This document shows, piece after piece, positions 26,029 through 33,432 of a DNA stretch of 64,000 bases. The position numbers and the translations under genes were made by a program. The first letter of the stretch is position 1. Each line of letters begins with the position of its first letter. The notes beneath the pieces are model-generated. The model made no database searches. It was not told the DNA's origin and saw only the letters and a list, made by a program, of their open reading frames with translations. The stretch comes from Pseudomonas paraeruginosa PA7 (GTDB lineage Bacteria > Pseudomonadota > Gammaproteobacteria > Pseudomonadales > Pseudomonadaceae), in contig NC_009656.1 in NCBI RefSeq assembly GCF_000017205.1, forward strand, positions 5,882,501 to 5,946,500, written 5' to 3'.

Positions 26029-26679
26029 ATGCGAGTCATAGACTACCCCTCCTACTTGCAGTTGCGTGACAACGCAGAAGTGCTGGAAGCCGATGGTCAT
26101 GGGGACAAGGTACTGCGTCTGCGCGACGGGACCTTCCTCAAGCTGTTTCGCCGCAAGCGACTGATTTCCTCCGCAGCCCTGTTCCCCTACGCGGAACGCT
26201 TCGCCCGCAACGCCAGCGAGCTGGCACGGCGCGACATCGTCTGTCCGAAGGTGCTGGACGTCCTGCGGATCCCGCAGATCCAGCGCGACGCGGTGCATTA
26301 CGAACCACTGCCGGGGCAGACCCTCCGGCAAGTGGATCGCAACGACCCCGCGCACGGCGACGAAGTACGCACCCAACTGGGCGAGCTGATCGCCACGCTG
26401 CACGCCAGGGGCGTGTATTTCCGCTCGCTGCACCTGGGCAACGTGGTGCGTACCCCGGAAGGCCGCATGGGCCTGATCGACATCGCCGACCTGCGGGTCC
26501 AGCGCAGCGCCCTCGGTGCCACCCAGCGCATCCGCAACTTCAAGCACCTGCTGCGCTACGAGCAGGATCGAACCTGGTTCCTCGACGACAGCGAGCACCT
26601 GGTGCTCAAGGCCTACCTGCGCAGCAGCCAGTTCCACTGGACACTCGAGCAGCTACTCAAGCAACTGCAACTGGATTGA
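26029..26679 (+). CDS. Kinase-fold protein of the LPS locus, catalytic Asp replaced
   Basis: 216 residues. A small protein-kinase-like fold: an ATP-Lys region KLFRRKR, then FRSLHLGN in the catalytic loop and GLIDIADLR as the DFG equivalent (Asp151). In active relatives the loop reads H-G-D-L-H-x-x-N; here Ser133 takes the place of the Asp while His135 and Asn138 remain. It is therefore either inactive, a binding partner or unusual. It is 7 bp upstream of waaL on the same strand, so it is almost certainly co-transcribed and linked to LPS assembly. Recalled as PA4998. Confidence 0.8.
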   Translation: MRVIDYPSYLQLRDNAEVLEADGHGDKVLRLRDGTFLKLFRRKRLISSAALFPYAERFARNASELARRDIVCPKVLDVLRIPQIQRDAVHYEPLPGQTLRQVDRNDPAHGDEVRTQLGELIATLHARGVYFRSLHLGNVVRTPEGRMGLIDIADLRVQRSALGATQRIRNFKHLLRYEQDRTWFLDDSEHLVLKAYLRSSQFHWTLEQLLKQLQLD

Positions 26680-26686
26680 GCAAGGA

Positions 26687-27880
26687 ATGTTCGCAATCAC
26701 CCGACTGGCCCGCCTTCGCCACCCCACCAGCCATGCGCTTAGCCACTGGATCCTGCCCCTCGGCTGGCTGGCCCTGCTCACGGGTATGTTCTGGATCGGC
26801 GACCGCTCCGACTACCACCGCCTCTTCTATATCCTGCTGGCGGCGCCGACGCTGCTGTACGTGATACTGCAACCACGACTGCTTCGCCCGCTGGCCGGCT
26901 CGCCGCTGTTCATCGCCTTCCTCGCCTTCAGCGGCTACATGATGCTCAGCCTCTCCTGGTCGACCCCCGAGAACTCCACCGGCTCGTTGCTCAAGCGCCC
27001 TCTGTATATCGCTCTCCTGTTCTTCTGCGCCGCCATCCTGGCGCTCGAGGCTCCCCGGCGCCTCAGGACCGCGACCTGGCTGGCGGCCGTGGGAGCGCTC
27101 GTCTCGGCCGTTGTAACCCTGCTTCAGTATCACTGGGACGCCAGTCCGCTACGTCTTACCGGCTATGGCGCCCTCTACAATCCATTGCTGAGCGCTCATG
27201 TCTATGGCGCGTTCACAGCCCTGTGGCTGGTCTACTGGATGCAGTCTCGCCACGTCCTGGCGCCCTTGCCACTGCTTTCGCTGGCAGTTCTCGGCGGCCT
27301 TCTCGTGGCTACCGGCTCGCGGACCCCCCTGGTCGGACTCGCAGCCAGCCTGGTCTGGCTGGTCCTGGCCGGAGACAGGAAAAAAAGCCTCATCGCCCTC
27401 GCACTGGCCGTCGCCGGAGCGTTATTGGCCTATGTTCTGTATCCGGAGGCGATCATCCAGAGGGGAGCCTCCTTCCGCCCGGAAATCTGGGCCGACGCCC
27501 TGCGCCAGATCGGCGAGCATCCGTGGCTCGGGCACGGATACGATCACCCGATGCGCATCGCCCTGAGCAACGGCATGCTGCTCGCCGATCCGCACAACAT
27601 CGAGTTGGGCGTGCTGTTCGCCGGCGGGATCATCGGTCTCCTGCTGTGGCTGGCAATCTACGCCCTGGCCTTCGCCTTCGCCTGGAAGAACCGGCAATCT
27701 CCCGCCGTTCTGCTGGCTTCGACCTGGCTGGTGTTCGGCCTGGCTTCCGGCCTCACGGAGGGCAACGCCTTCCTGCCCCGCCCCAAGGAGCACTGGTTCC
27801 TGATCTGGATTCCATTGGCCCTGCTGTACGCCCTGTGGGTGCAGAAAAGCGCCCGCGACAAAAACGAAACCGCCTCCTGA
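26687..27880 (+). CDS. waaL: O-antigen ligase WaaL
   Basis: 397 residues from ATG 26687. The AAGGA abuts the start, which is unusual and suggests coupling to the upstream gene 7 bp away. About twelve hydrophobic segments with the large periplasmic loop typical of Wzy/WaaL proteins. The ligase motif H-N-x9-G-x-x-G is present (HNIELGVLFAGGIIG) with His at residue 303, the position I recall as essential in PAO1. Arg at residue 212 (TGSRTPLVG) is also a conserved feature. It transfers undecaprenyl-linked O antigen onto lipid A-core in the periplasm. Its stop codon forms the loop of the terminator of the convergent wapR gene. Confidence 0.93.
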   Translation: MFAITRLARLRHPTSHALSHWILPLGWLALLTGMFWIGDRSDYHRLFYILLAAPTLLYVILQPRLLRPLAGSPLFIAFLAFSGYMMLSLSWSTPENSTGSLLKRPLYIALLFFCAAILALEAPRRLRTATWLAAVGALVSAVVTLLQYHWDASPLRLTGYGALYNPLLSAHVYGAFTALWLVYWMQSRHVLAPLPLLSLAVLGGLLVATGSRTPLVGLAASLVWLVLAGDRKKSLIALALAVAGALLAYVLYPEAIIQRGASFRPEIWADALRQIGEHPWLGHGYDHPMRIALSNGMLLADPHNIELGVLFAGGIIGLLLWLAIYALAFAFAWKNRQSPAVLLASTWLVFGLASGLTEGNAFLPRPKEHWFLIWIPLALLYALWVQKSARDKNETAS

Positions 27881-27889
27881 GGAGGCGGT
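27857..27889 (-). terminator. Terminator of wapR, overlapping the waaL 3' end
   Basis: A perfect 9-bp stem ACCGCCTCC/GGAGGCGGT (27869-27877 with 27881-27889) with loop TGA, followed on the minus strand by TTCGTTTTTG. The three loop bases are the waaL stop codon. On the plus strand there is no T-run, so it should end wapR transcripts only. Confidence 0.85.
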
Positions 27890-27904
27890 CCGGGTTCATC
27901 CGAG

Positions 27905-28789
27905 CTAGGAGAAGAACAGCCGCGCGATGCCGCGGAAGGTCTTTTCGTTCCAGTACTTCAACGGCAAGCCGGAAAGCAGCTCCCGGGCCAGCACCTTGTC
28001 CCGGTTCGAGCACTTGAGGAACATCGAGTTGCGGAAACGCATGATCACCTGCTCGTAGTCGGGGTGATCGCTGAACTGACTGTAGGTCTTGAATACGTTG
28101 TCCACCATGAAACGCACGTTCTTGTACGTATTGGTGGGATGCTTGCGGTACTGGGCCAGGACTTCGCCGAGAATATCGATGACATAGCCGGCCCTGGTCA
28201 CCGCCAGCTCGATGTAGACGTCCTCCAGGCGGATGTCCGGATCGAAGCCGCCGGCCTTCTCCAGGGCTTCCCGGCGGAACATCAGGGTAGGCGCCATGGG
28301 TCCCGGCTTGCGATCGAGGAACAGGTCGTCGAAGTCGAGGCGGCGGAACGGCAGGTCGCGCTTGCGCTGCTCCTTTCCCGGCATGACCCGGCCATTGGAG
28401 TCGATGATCTCGATATTGCCCGCGCAGATGCCCACCTCGGGCTTGCCATGCAGGTGCGCCACCTGTTTTTCCAGGCGTTGCGGCAACATGATGTCGTCCG
28501 AGCCGAAAGGCACGATGAGATCGCCCCGGGCCCTGGCGATCGCTTCGTTGAGCGTTCTCGACAGCCCCTGGTTCTGCTGGACCCTGAGATCGAAGCCGTA
28601 CTTCGCCTGGAGGCCGCGCAGGAGTTCGACGCTGCCATCGCTGGAGCCATCGTCCACCACCAGCAGCTCCACGTTGGAGTACGTCTGCGCAGCCACGCTG
28701 GCGATGCTCGCTTCGATGTACTTTTCGTGGTTATAGGAAGCGATGATCACGGAAACCAATGGCTGCGAGCCATCATCGACGAGCGCCAT
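27905..28789 (-). CDS. wapR: Core rhamnosyltransferase WapR (GT2)
   Basis: 294 residues of GT-A type: VSVIIASYNHEKYIEASI at the N-terminus, then LLVVDDGSSDGS and LIVPFGSDD for the nucleotide-sugar/metal site. By gene position and family it is WapR, the alpha-1,3-rhamnosyltransferase whose rhamnose on the outer core is the attachment point for O antigen. It is convergent with waaL. A 23-codon ORF with a very strong Shine-Dalgarno ends 3 bp before its start, so translation is probably coupled to that leader; wapR's own RBS (TAAGG) lies within it. Confidence 0.88.
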   Translation of the reverse strand: MALVDDGSQPLVSVIIASYNHEKYIEASIASVAAQTYSNVELLVVDDGSSDGSVELLRGLQAKYGFDLRVQQNQGLSRTLNEAIARARGDLIVPFGSDDIMLPQRLEKQVAHLHGKPEVGICAGNIEIIDSNGRVMPGKEQRKRDLPFRRLDFDDLFLDRKPGPMAPTLMFRREALEKAGGFDPDIRLEDVYIELAVTRAGYVIDILGEVLAQYRKHPTNTYKNVRFMVDNVFKTYSQFSDHPDYEQVIMRFRNSMFLKCSNRDKVLARELLSGLPLKYWNEKTFRGIARLFFS

Positions 28790-28792
28790 AAT

Positions 28793-28864
28793 CTACAACC
28801 TTAATTGTCCTTCACGTCCCCACACAAAGCGCCAGACATCCATGAGCGATCCTGCGATCTTCAT
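28793..28864 (-). CDS. Leader ORF of 23 codons upstream of wapR
   Basis: On the minus strand GGAGGTGA (an eight-base match to the anti-Shine-Dalgarno) is followed after 7 bases by ATG at 28864. The frame reads MKIAGSLMDVWRF and then VWGREGQLRL, ending in TAG at 28793, 3 bp before wapR ATG. The peptide has no low-complexity or amino-acid-run signal typical of attenuators. Its position and RBS suggest a translated leader that couples to wapR. Not previously known to me. Confidence 0.6.
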   Translation of the reverse strand: MKIAGSLMDVWRFVWGREGQLRL

Positions 28865-28919
28865 CGGTCTTTCACCTCCCCCCAGCCCGCGAAAAACAAG
28901 CTGAACAATAGCAAACACG

Positions 28920-28956
28920 CCTGAAGCCCCGGCTCTTCGCGGCCGCTGTCTTCAGG
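28920..28956 (-). promoter_or_regulatory. Inverted repeat at the ssg 3' end
   Basis: CCTGAAG and CTTCAGG (28920-28926, 28950-28956) pair around a GC-rich loop and overlap the ssg stop codon. There is no T-run directly after it, so it may be a weak terminator or a processing site in the 162-bp ssg-wapR gap. That gap also holds the leader ORF. Confidence 0.35.
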
Positions 28957-29908
28957 TAAAAATACGCCGCCAGGTACTCTCCAGCCACCCGGGGTTCTCC
29001 GCTGCACGCAACGCGGGACGCATGGCCTCGACGATACTCTGACCGACAGCGGCGAAGCTGAATCGTTCGATGGCCAAAGCCTGGCCGCTTCGTGCGATCC
29101 GCTCGGCAAGGGCCGTATCCAGGCGCAATATCGCGAGCTTTTCCTGGATGTCCGCCACCGAGCGGTACAGCACGATATTCTCCATGTCCCGGAAACCCAG
29201 GGCCTCGTTTTCCCGCTCGCCCTGGTCGAAAGCCAGCAGCACGCAGCCGCAGGCCATCGCCTCGAAGTTCTTGATCATGTATTCGCCCATGCCGACGTCG
29301 GCACTGACGAAGAAGCGGATGCGATTGAGCGTCCGCAGGTATTCCTCGCCGGACCTGGTCTTGGTCACCAGAAGGTTCTCCACCTTGCCCAGTTCGTCGA
29401 GCAAGGCCTTGCGTCCACTGTAGGCCACGCTGCCGGTGCTGCCGACGAAGGCCAGCTCGATATCGCGCTCGAGCTCCAGGTCATGCAGCAGGGTCTGGTC
29501 GTAGCCCTTGGGCACGAACACGGCGTCGAAGCCCTCCTCGCGCAGGCGCTCGCTGACGGTATGGCCGGAACTGATCACCCGCGCCCAGGGCAGGCGCCGG
29601 TAATGGGCGCTGAACTTGCCGGTGTACTTGCAGGGAATGTAGTTCTGGTAGGCGTCGTGTTCGAGGATCACCAGGTTGGGCACGCTGCGGATGAAACGGA
29701 CCTGGCGCATTTCCTTCTTGAAGCGCAGGAAGAACAGGATCCGGTCGTAGCGCGAGACGTCCACATGCTTGCGAAAATACCCGCGCAGGTCGGCCTGCTC
29801 TTCGCTGCTCAGCCAACGGGTGTCGCATTCGCAGTGGGCGGCGATGCCGTCGTACAGGCGGTCCAGGATCGCACGCTGCTCTTTCTGCACCAGAAACAGA
29901 ACTTTCAT
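28952..29908 (-). CDS. ssg: Glycosyltransferase-like cell-surface protein Ssg
   Basis: 318 residues from ATG 29908 (GAAGG upstream); the longer frame to 29944 runs into a hairpin. The C-terminal half has a GT4-like nucleotide-sugar region (MIKNFEAMACGCVLLAFDQGE, seen as NFEAMACGCVLLA). The N-terminal half (MKVLFLVQKEQRAI, LVILEHDAYQ) is typical of short GT-B proteins. Known by homology: Ssg mutants are altered in LPS/exopolysaccharide, phage adsorption and surface properties; the exact sugar is not clear. Base composition of lines I counted here is 60-62% GC, lower than in neighbouring metabolic genes. Confidence 0.85.
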   Translation of the reverse strand: MKVLFLVQKEQRAILDRLYDGIAAHCECDTRWLSSEEQADLRGYFRKHVDVSRYDRILFFLRFKKEMRQVRFIRSVPNLVILEHDAYQNYIPCKYTGKFSAHYRRLPWARVISSGHTVSERLREEGFDAVFVPKGYDQTLLHDLELERDIELAFVGSTGSVAYSGRKALLDELGKVENLLVTKTRSGEEYLRTLNRIRFFVSADVGMGEYMIKNFEAMACGCVLLAFDQGERENEALGFRDMENIVLYRSVADIQEKLAILRLDTALAERIARSGQALAIERFSFAAVGQSIVEAMRPALRAAENPGWLESTWRRIFT

Positions 29909-29926
29909 CAGACCTTCATCCTCACG

Positions 29927-29950
29927 GCCGCCACGCGACAGCATGGCGGC
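29927..29950 (-). promoter_or_regulatory. Hairpin between dnpA and ssg
   Basis: GCCGCCA and TGGCGGC (7-bp perfect stem, 10-base loop) in the 72-bp gap, 18 bases before the ssg start. No T-run follows on the minus strand. Possible RNA-processing or translation-modulating structure. Confidence 0.35.
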
Positions 29951-29980
29951 TCGAACATACCTGGCCGTACGACCGAAGCA

Positions 29981-31402
29981 TCATGCATCACCATCCAGTG
30001 ACTCCACCCAGAACAGTTCCTGCCGCCGCACCGCCTTGCGCATGAACTCGTCCTCGCCATAGGCCGGCCAGCGGCGCCCGGCGAGCCAGCCTTGCAGGCG
30101 CCGACGCAGGCGACGCTTGAACGGTGGGCGGGGCTGCAGGTCGTGCATCATGCCCAGCGCCATGGCCTTGTCCACCTGGCGCGCCGGCTCCAGCGGCAGC
30201 GTCCAGGGCAGCAGCGGCGGACACTCTTCGGTCAGCGGCGGCAGGCTGACGCCCATGTGCGCATCGCCCATCGGCCAGCGATCGTTGTCATGCAGGTGGT
30301 TGGCATAGTGCAGCAGCGTCCGCGGTTGCCAGTCCAGGCCCTGCAGCGCCTCGCGCACGGCCTGCTGGGCGCGCACATGGTCCGGATGCGGGTCGAAATG
30401 CGGATGCGGCAGGACGATGACCTCGGGTCGCGCCAGCAGGATAAGTTCGCGCAGGTCGGCCAGCAGGTTGCGCCAGGTGGACAGACCGTCGGCATCGCTG
30501 GCCAGGCGCAGGCGATTGAACTGGCGGAACGGGCGGGTATCGCTCAGGCCGGCCTCGCGCGAAGGCACCACGGCCTCCGGCTCGGCCTGCATCGCCGGCA
30601 GTTGCAGGCAGAAATAGCCCAGTTGCACGCAACGCTCGGCGGGCACGCCGCCCCAGGCCGGTACGGCCTGGCTGTCCCAGGCGCGCAGGCGGCCCTTGAG
30701 TCGCGCCGCGGCGACCCCGTCCAGCCCCATGCGCCGGAAGTGTTCGGTCTCGATCTCGCCGGCGGTCAGGGTCACGATCCAGGCCTCGCGGGCCTGGCTG
30801 TACAGGCCGAAGGCGGCCAGTTCGGCATCGTCGGCGTGCGGTGCGATGACCATCACCCGCCGCGCGCGGTAGTCGGGATGCCGCGCGCGCCACAGGCTCG
30901 GCTCGCCGAGCAGCCGGCAATGCCGGCCGCGCAGGCGTATCCGGCCTGCGGCCAGTGCTTCGGCCAGTCCCGTCAGGTTCAGGTAGCGCAGGCCGTTCAC
31001 GCCACGCTCGAAAGCCTGCGCATCGACCTGCGCGCCACCCTCGATCAGCACCGCCGGCTCGAGAAAACGTCCCAGCCAGCCGGCACGCACGGCAATGCCG
31101 AGCAACAGCGTATCGTCCGCACGCAGCTCGCCATCCACCTGTAGCCTGCCGCCGTCCAGCGCGCGCACCGGCAGGGCCTCGACCCGCTCATCGAAACGGT
31201 AGCGATAGTCCTCGCCAGGCGAATAGAACAGGTGATCGGCGAACCAGGCCTCATGGGCGATCCACAGGCACGGCAGGAGAACCGGCAGCAACCAGGGGCT
31301 GACCAGAACGCCGACGGCCAGCGCCACCAGCATCGCCAGCAGCAGGCCGATCCGCTTGTTGCGCCGATGACGCTTGAGCAATTGCTGTTTGCGCGCGCTC
31401 AT
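29981..31402 (-). CDS. dnpA: PIG-L family de-N-acetylase DnpA
   Basis: 473 residues. An N-terminal hydrophobic segment (residues about 18-50) anchors it to the membrane. The zinc-dependent de-N-acetylase motifs are clear: APHADDAELAAFG and HFDPHPDHVRA. It would remove an acetyl group from an N-acetylated amino sugar, possibly in the core or in O antigen. Known from memory: over-expression raises fluoroquinolone persistence. It is 3 bp from the preceding mig-14 gene in the LPS core operon. Confidence 0.92.
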   Translation of the reverse strand: MSARKQQLLKRHRRNKRIGLLLAMLVALAVGVLVSPWLLPVLLPCLWIAHEAWFADHLFYSPGEDYRYRFDERVEALPVRALDGGRLQVDGELRADDTLLLGIAVRAGWLGRFLEPAVLIEGGAQVDAQAFERGVNGLRYLNLTGLAEALAAGRIRLRGRHCRLLGEPSLWRARHPDYRARRVMVIAPHADDAELAAFGLYSQAREAWIVTLTAGEIETEHFRRMGLDGVAAARLKGRLRAWDSQAVPAWGGVPAERCVQLGYFCLQLPAMQAEPEAVVPSREAGLSDTRPFRQFNRLRLASDADGLSTWRNLLADLRELILLARPEVIVLPHPHFDPHPDHVRAQQAVREALQGLDWQPRTLLHYANHLHDNDRWPMGDAHMGVSLPPLTEECPPLLPWTLPLEPARQVDKAMALGMMHDLQPRPPFKRRLRRRLQGWLAGRRWPAYGEDEFMRKAVRRQELFWVESLDGDA

Positions 31403-31405
31403 GGG

Positions 31406-32302
31406 TCAGACCTGGAAGACCGGCGAAGGATGGCACCAGCGATCCTTGTACTCGCGGTCGGCGCGGCCGAACGAGTAACGCAACGGCTTGCCCAGCGCCC
31501 GCGCCTCTTCCCAGGCGGCCTGGGTGTTCAGGTAGCTGAGCACGCTGCCAGGGCTGAACTCGCGGGTCTGCGGATCGACGCCGCCGTTGATGTACTCGAC
31601 GCTGAGCCAACCCGGCGCTTCGACGCGGTAGAGCACCTGGACCGCGATCGGCCGGTCGTCGAGCAGCAGCACCGAGCCACGCAACAGGTCGCGCAGGCGC
31701 TCGAAGACCTCGGCCATGCGCGCCGCGCCGGTGGCCGGGAAGCCCCAGCGACGCTGGAACAGCTCGAGGTAGATGGCGGCGAACTCGGCCGGGGTGAAGC
31801 TGTCGGCCTGACGCACCTGGCCGCCGGCCTCTTCCACCAGGCGCACTTCGCGGCGCTGGTTGTAGCGGAATTTCTTGGAGAAATCCTCCGGCGCGCGGGC
31901 GAACGCCAGTTGCTCGGCCTGCGCACGCAAGGTGACGATGTTTCGCTCGTGCAGCGCCGACAGGTAGCGACCGGCGTGGCGCAACGCGACGCGGGCCTCG
32001 GCGGCTACCGGCAGGATCAGCTCGGCGTTGCCCAGGTCATACAGGCCCTTCTTCCCGCGACGCTTGAGCACCTCCTTGGACAGCGCCAGGTGGCGTCCCC
32101 AGGTCGGGATCGCCGCGCACAGTTCGCCAGCGCTTTCCCAGCCCAGGTAGCGCACCGGGATCCCAGCCAGTTCGGCGAGCTGCTCGACCACCCGCGGATG
32201 GGTCGCCACGCTGCCACCGAAACGCTGCCATGCCTGGGCGTAGGTCGAGGCGTCCACTTCGCGCCAACCGCGTTCGCGGAAGACGCGCAACCGGTTCAGC
32301 AT
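31406..32302 (-). CDS. Mig-14 homologue (GNAT-fold, antimicrobial peptide tolerance)
   Basis: 298 residues without signal peptide. The middle and end (EDFSKKFRYNQRREVRLVEE, YLELFQRRWGFP, LSVEYINGGVDP) resemble Mig-14 and FemAB/GNAT-like acyltransferases. Salmonella mig-14 supports resistance to antimicrobial peptides, and a Pseudomonas homologue has been reported to do the same. Start overlaps the wapH 3' end by 7 bp, and dnpA follows after 3 bp. Substrate unknown; an acyl- or aminoacyl-transfer to LPS is plausible. Recalled as PA5003. Confidence 0.85.
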   Translation of the reverse strand: MLNRLRVFRERGWREVDASTYAQAWQRFGGSVATHPRVVEQLAELAGIPVRYLGWESAGELCAAIPTWGRHLALSKEVLKRRGKKGLYDLGNAELILPVAAEARVALRHAGRYLSALHERNIVTLRAQAEQLAFARAPEDFSKKFRYNQRREVRLVEEAGGQVRQADSFTPAEFAAIYLELFQRRWGFPATGAARMAEVFERLRDLLRGSVLLLDDRPIAVQVLYRVEAPGWLSVEYINGGVDPQTREFSPGSVLSYLNTQAAWEEARALGKPLRYSFGRADREYKDRWCHPSPVFQV

Positions 32303-33432
32303 GCAGACTCCGAAGCGAAGCCGGCGATCATCGGCAGGCGCCAGAATTCACGACGCACCGCGGCGTCGGAGAAGCGCGTCTCCAGCCGCTCGAGCATCAG
32401 CCGCGCACAGGCTTCGCGCTGCCGGCGGTCGAGCGCCGCGAGATGGGTCAGGCCTTCGCCCAGGGCCGTCTCGTCGCCCAGCGGGAAGAGGATACCGACG
32501 CCTTCCACCACTTCGCGGGCGCCGCCGCAGGCGGTGGCGATCAACGGCACGCCGGCGACCATGGCCTCCAGCAGGACCATGCCGAACGGCTCGTGGTCGG
32601 AACTCAGGGCGAAGACATCGAACGCCTTGAAATAGCGCCGGGCCTCTTCGACCTGGCCGAGGAACAGTACGCGCTCGCCGATCCCCAGCTCGCAGGCGAG
32701 GTCCTTGAGCCGGTCTTCCAGGCGACCGCTGCCGAGAATCGCCAGCAGGCTGTTCTGCGGCAGGCGCGGCAGCGCGGCGGCGAAGCCACGCAGCAGGGTG
32801 GCCTGGTCCTTGTCCGGATGCAGGCGGCCGACATTGCCGACCACCCAGGCCTCGTCGGGCAGGCGCAGTTGCCGGCGCGCGCTCAGGCGCTCGACCTGCT
32901 CGGCCTGCAGCGCGGCGACGTCGATGCGGTTGTGGAGCGTCTCGATCCGCTCCGCCGGCCATTTCGGCAGGCAGCGACGGATGTCGTCACGCACCGCGTC
33001 GGATACCGCCAGCAGGCTCAGGCGCTTGCTCAGCAGGCCGGCGAAGACCCGCCTGGACAGGCGCTGGTAGTCGCCGAAGGCGTGGTGCACACCGACGATC
33101 GGCAGGCGGGTGGCCAGGCTGGCGACCCAGATAGGCTTGAAACGATGGGCGATGCAGAAACGAAAATCGCGCGAGCGGGCGATCTCGCGCAGGTCGCGGA
33201 TCGCCTTCAGCTTGAGGCCGCGGATGTCCTTCGAGCCATACTCGAGGAACAGCACCTCGTCGGAGGCGCAGCGGGCCGCCACCTCCGGGTCGGAGCGACC
33301 GGTGAGAAACACCGTGGTGACCTTGTACGGGGTCCCGGCGAACAGGCTGGCGTACTGACGGGCACAGTCGAGGAACGGCCCGTCGTAGCCGTGACAGAAC
33401 TGCAGGACGCGTGGTTCAGCCGACCGAGTCAT
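32296..33432 (-). CDS. wapH: Core glycosyltransferase WapH (GT4)
   Basis: 378 residues of GT-B fold. The GT4 donor-site pattern is visible: VVGNVGRLHPDKDQATLL, SSDHEPFGMVLLEAMVAGVP with the E-x7-E pair, and GGAREVVEG. It probably adds a glucose to the outer core; the role is taken from gene order. Its start lies within the 3' end of the carbamoyltransferase gene (17-bp overlap). Confidence 0.87.
   Translation of the reverse strand: MTRSAEPRVLQFCHGYDGPFLDCARQYASLFAGTPYKVTTVFLTGRSDPEVAARCASDEVLFLEYGSKDIRGLKLKAIRDLREIARSRDFRFCIAHRFKPIWVASLATRLPIVGVHHAFGDYQRLSRRVFAGLLSKRLSLLAVSDAVRDDIRRCLPKWPAERIETLHNRIDVAALQAEQVERLSARRQLRLPDEAWVVGNVGRLHPDKDQATLLRGFAAALPRLPQNSLLAILGSGRLEDRLKDLACELGIGERVLFLGQVEEARRYFKAFDVFALSSDHEPFGMVLLEAMVAGVPLIATACGGAREVVEGVGILFPLGDETALGEGLTHLAALDRRQREACARLMLERLETRFSDAAVRREFWRLPMIAGFASESAC

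Noticed and set aside
26516-26686. N-terminal extension of waaL to 454 residues
   Set aside because: It overlaps the preceding kinase-fold gene in another frame, and the extension is not hydrophobic. ATG 26687 puts the essential His at 303.
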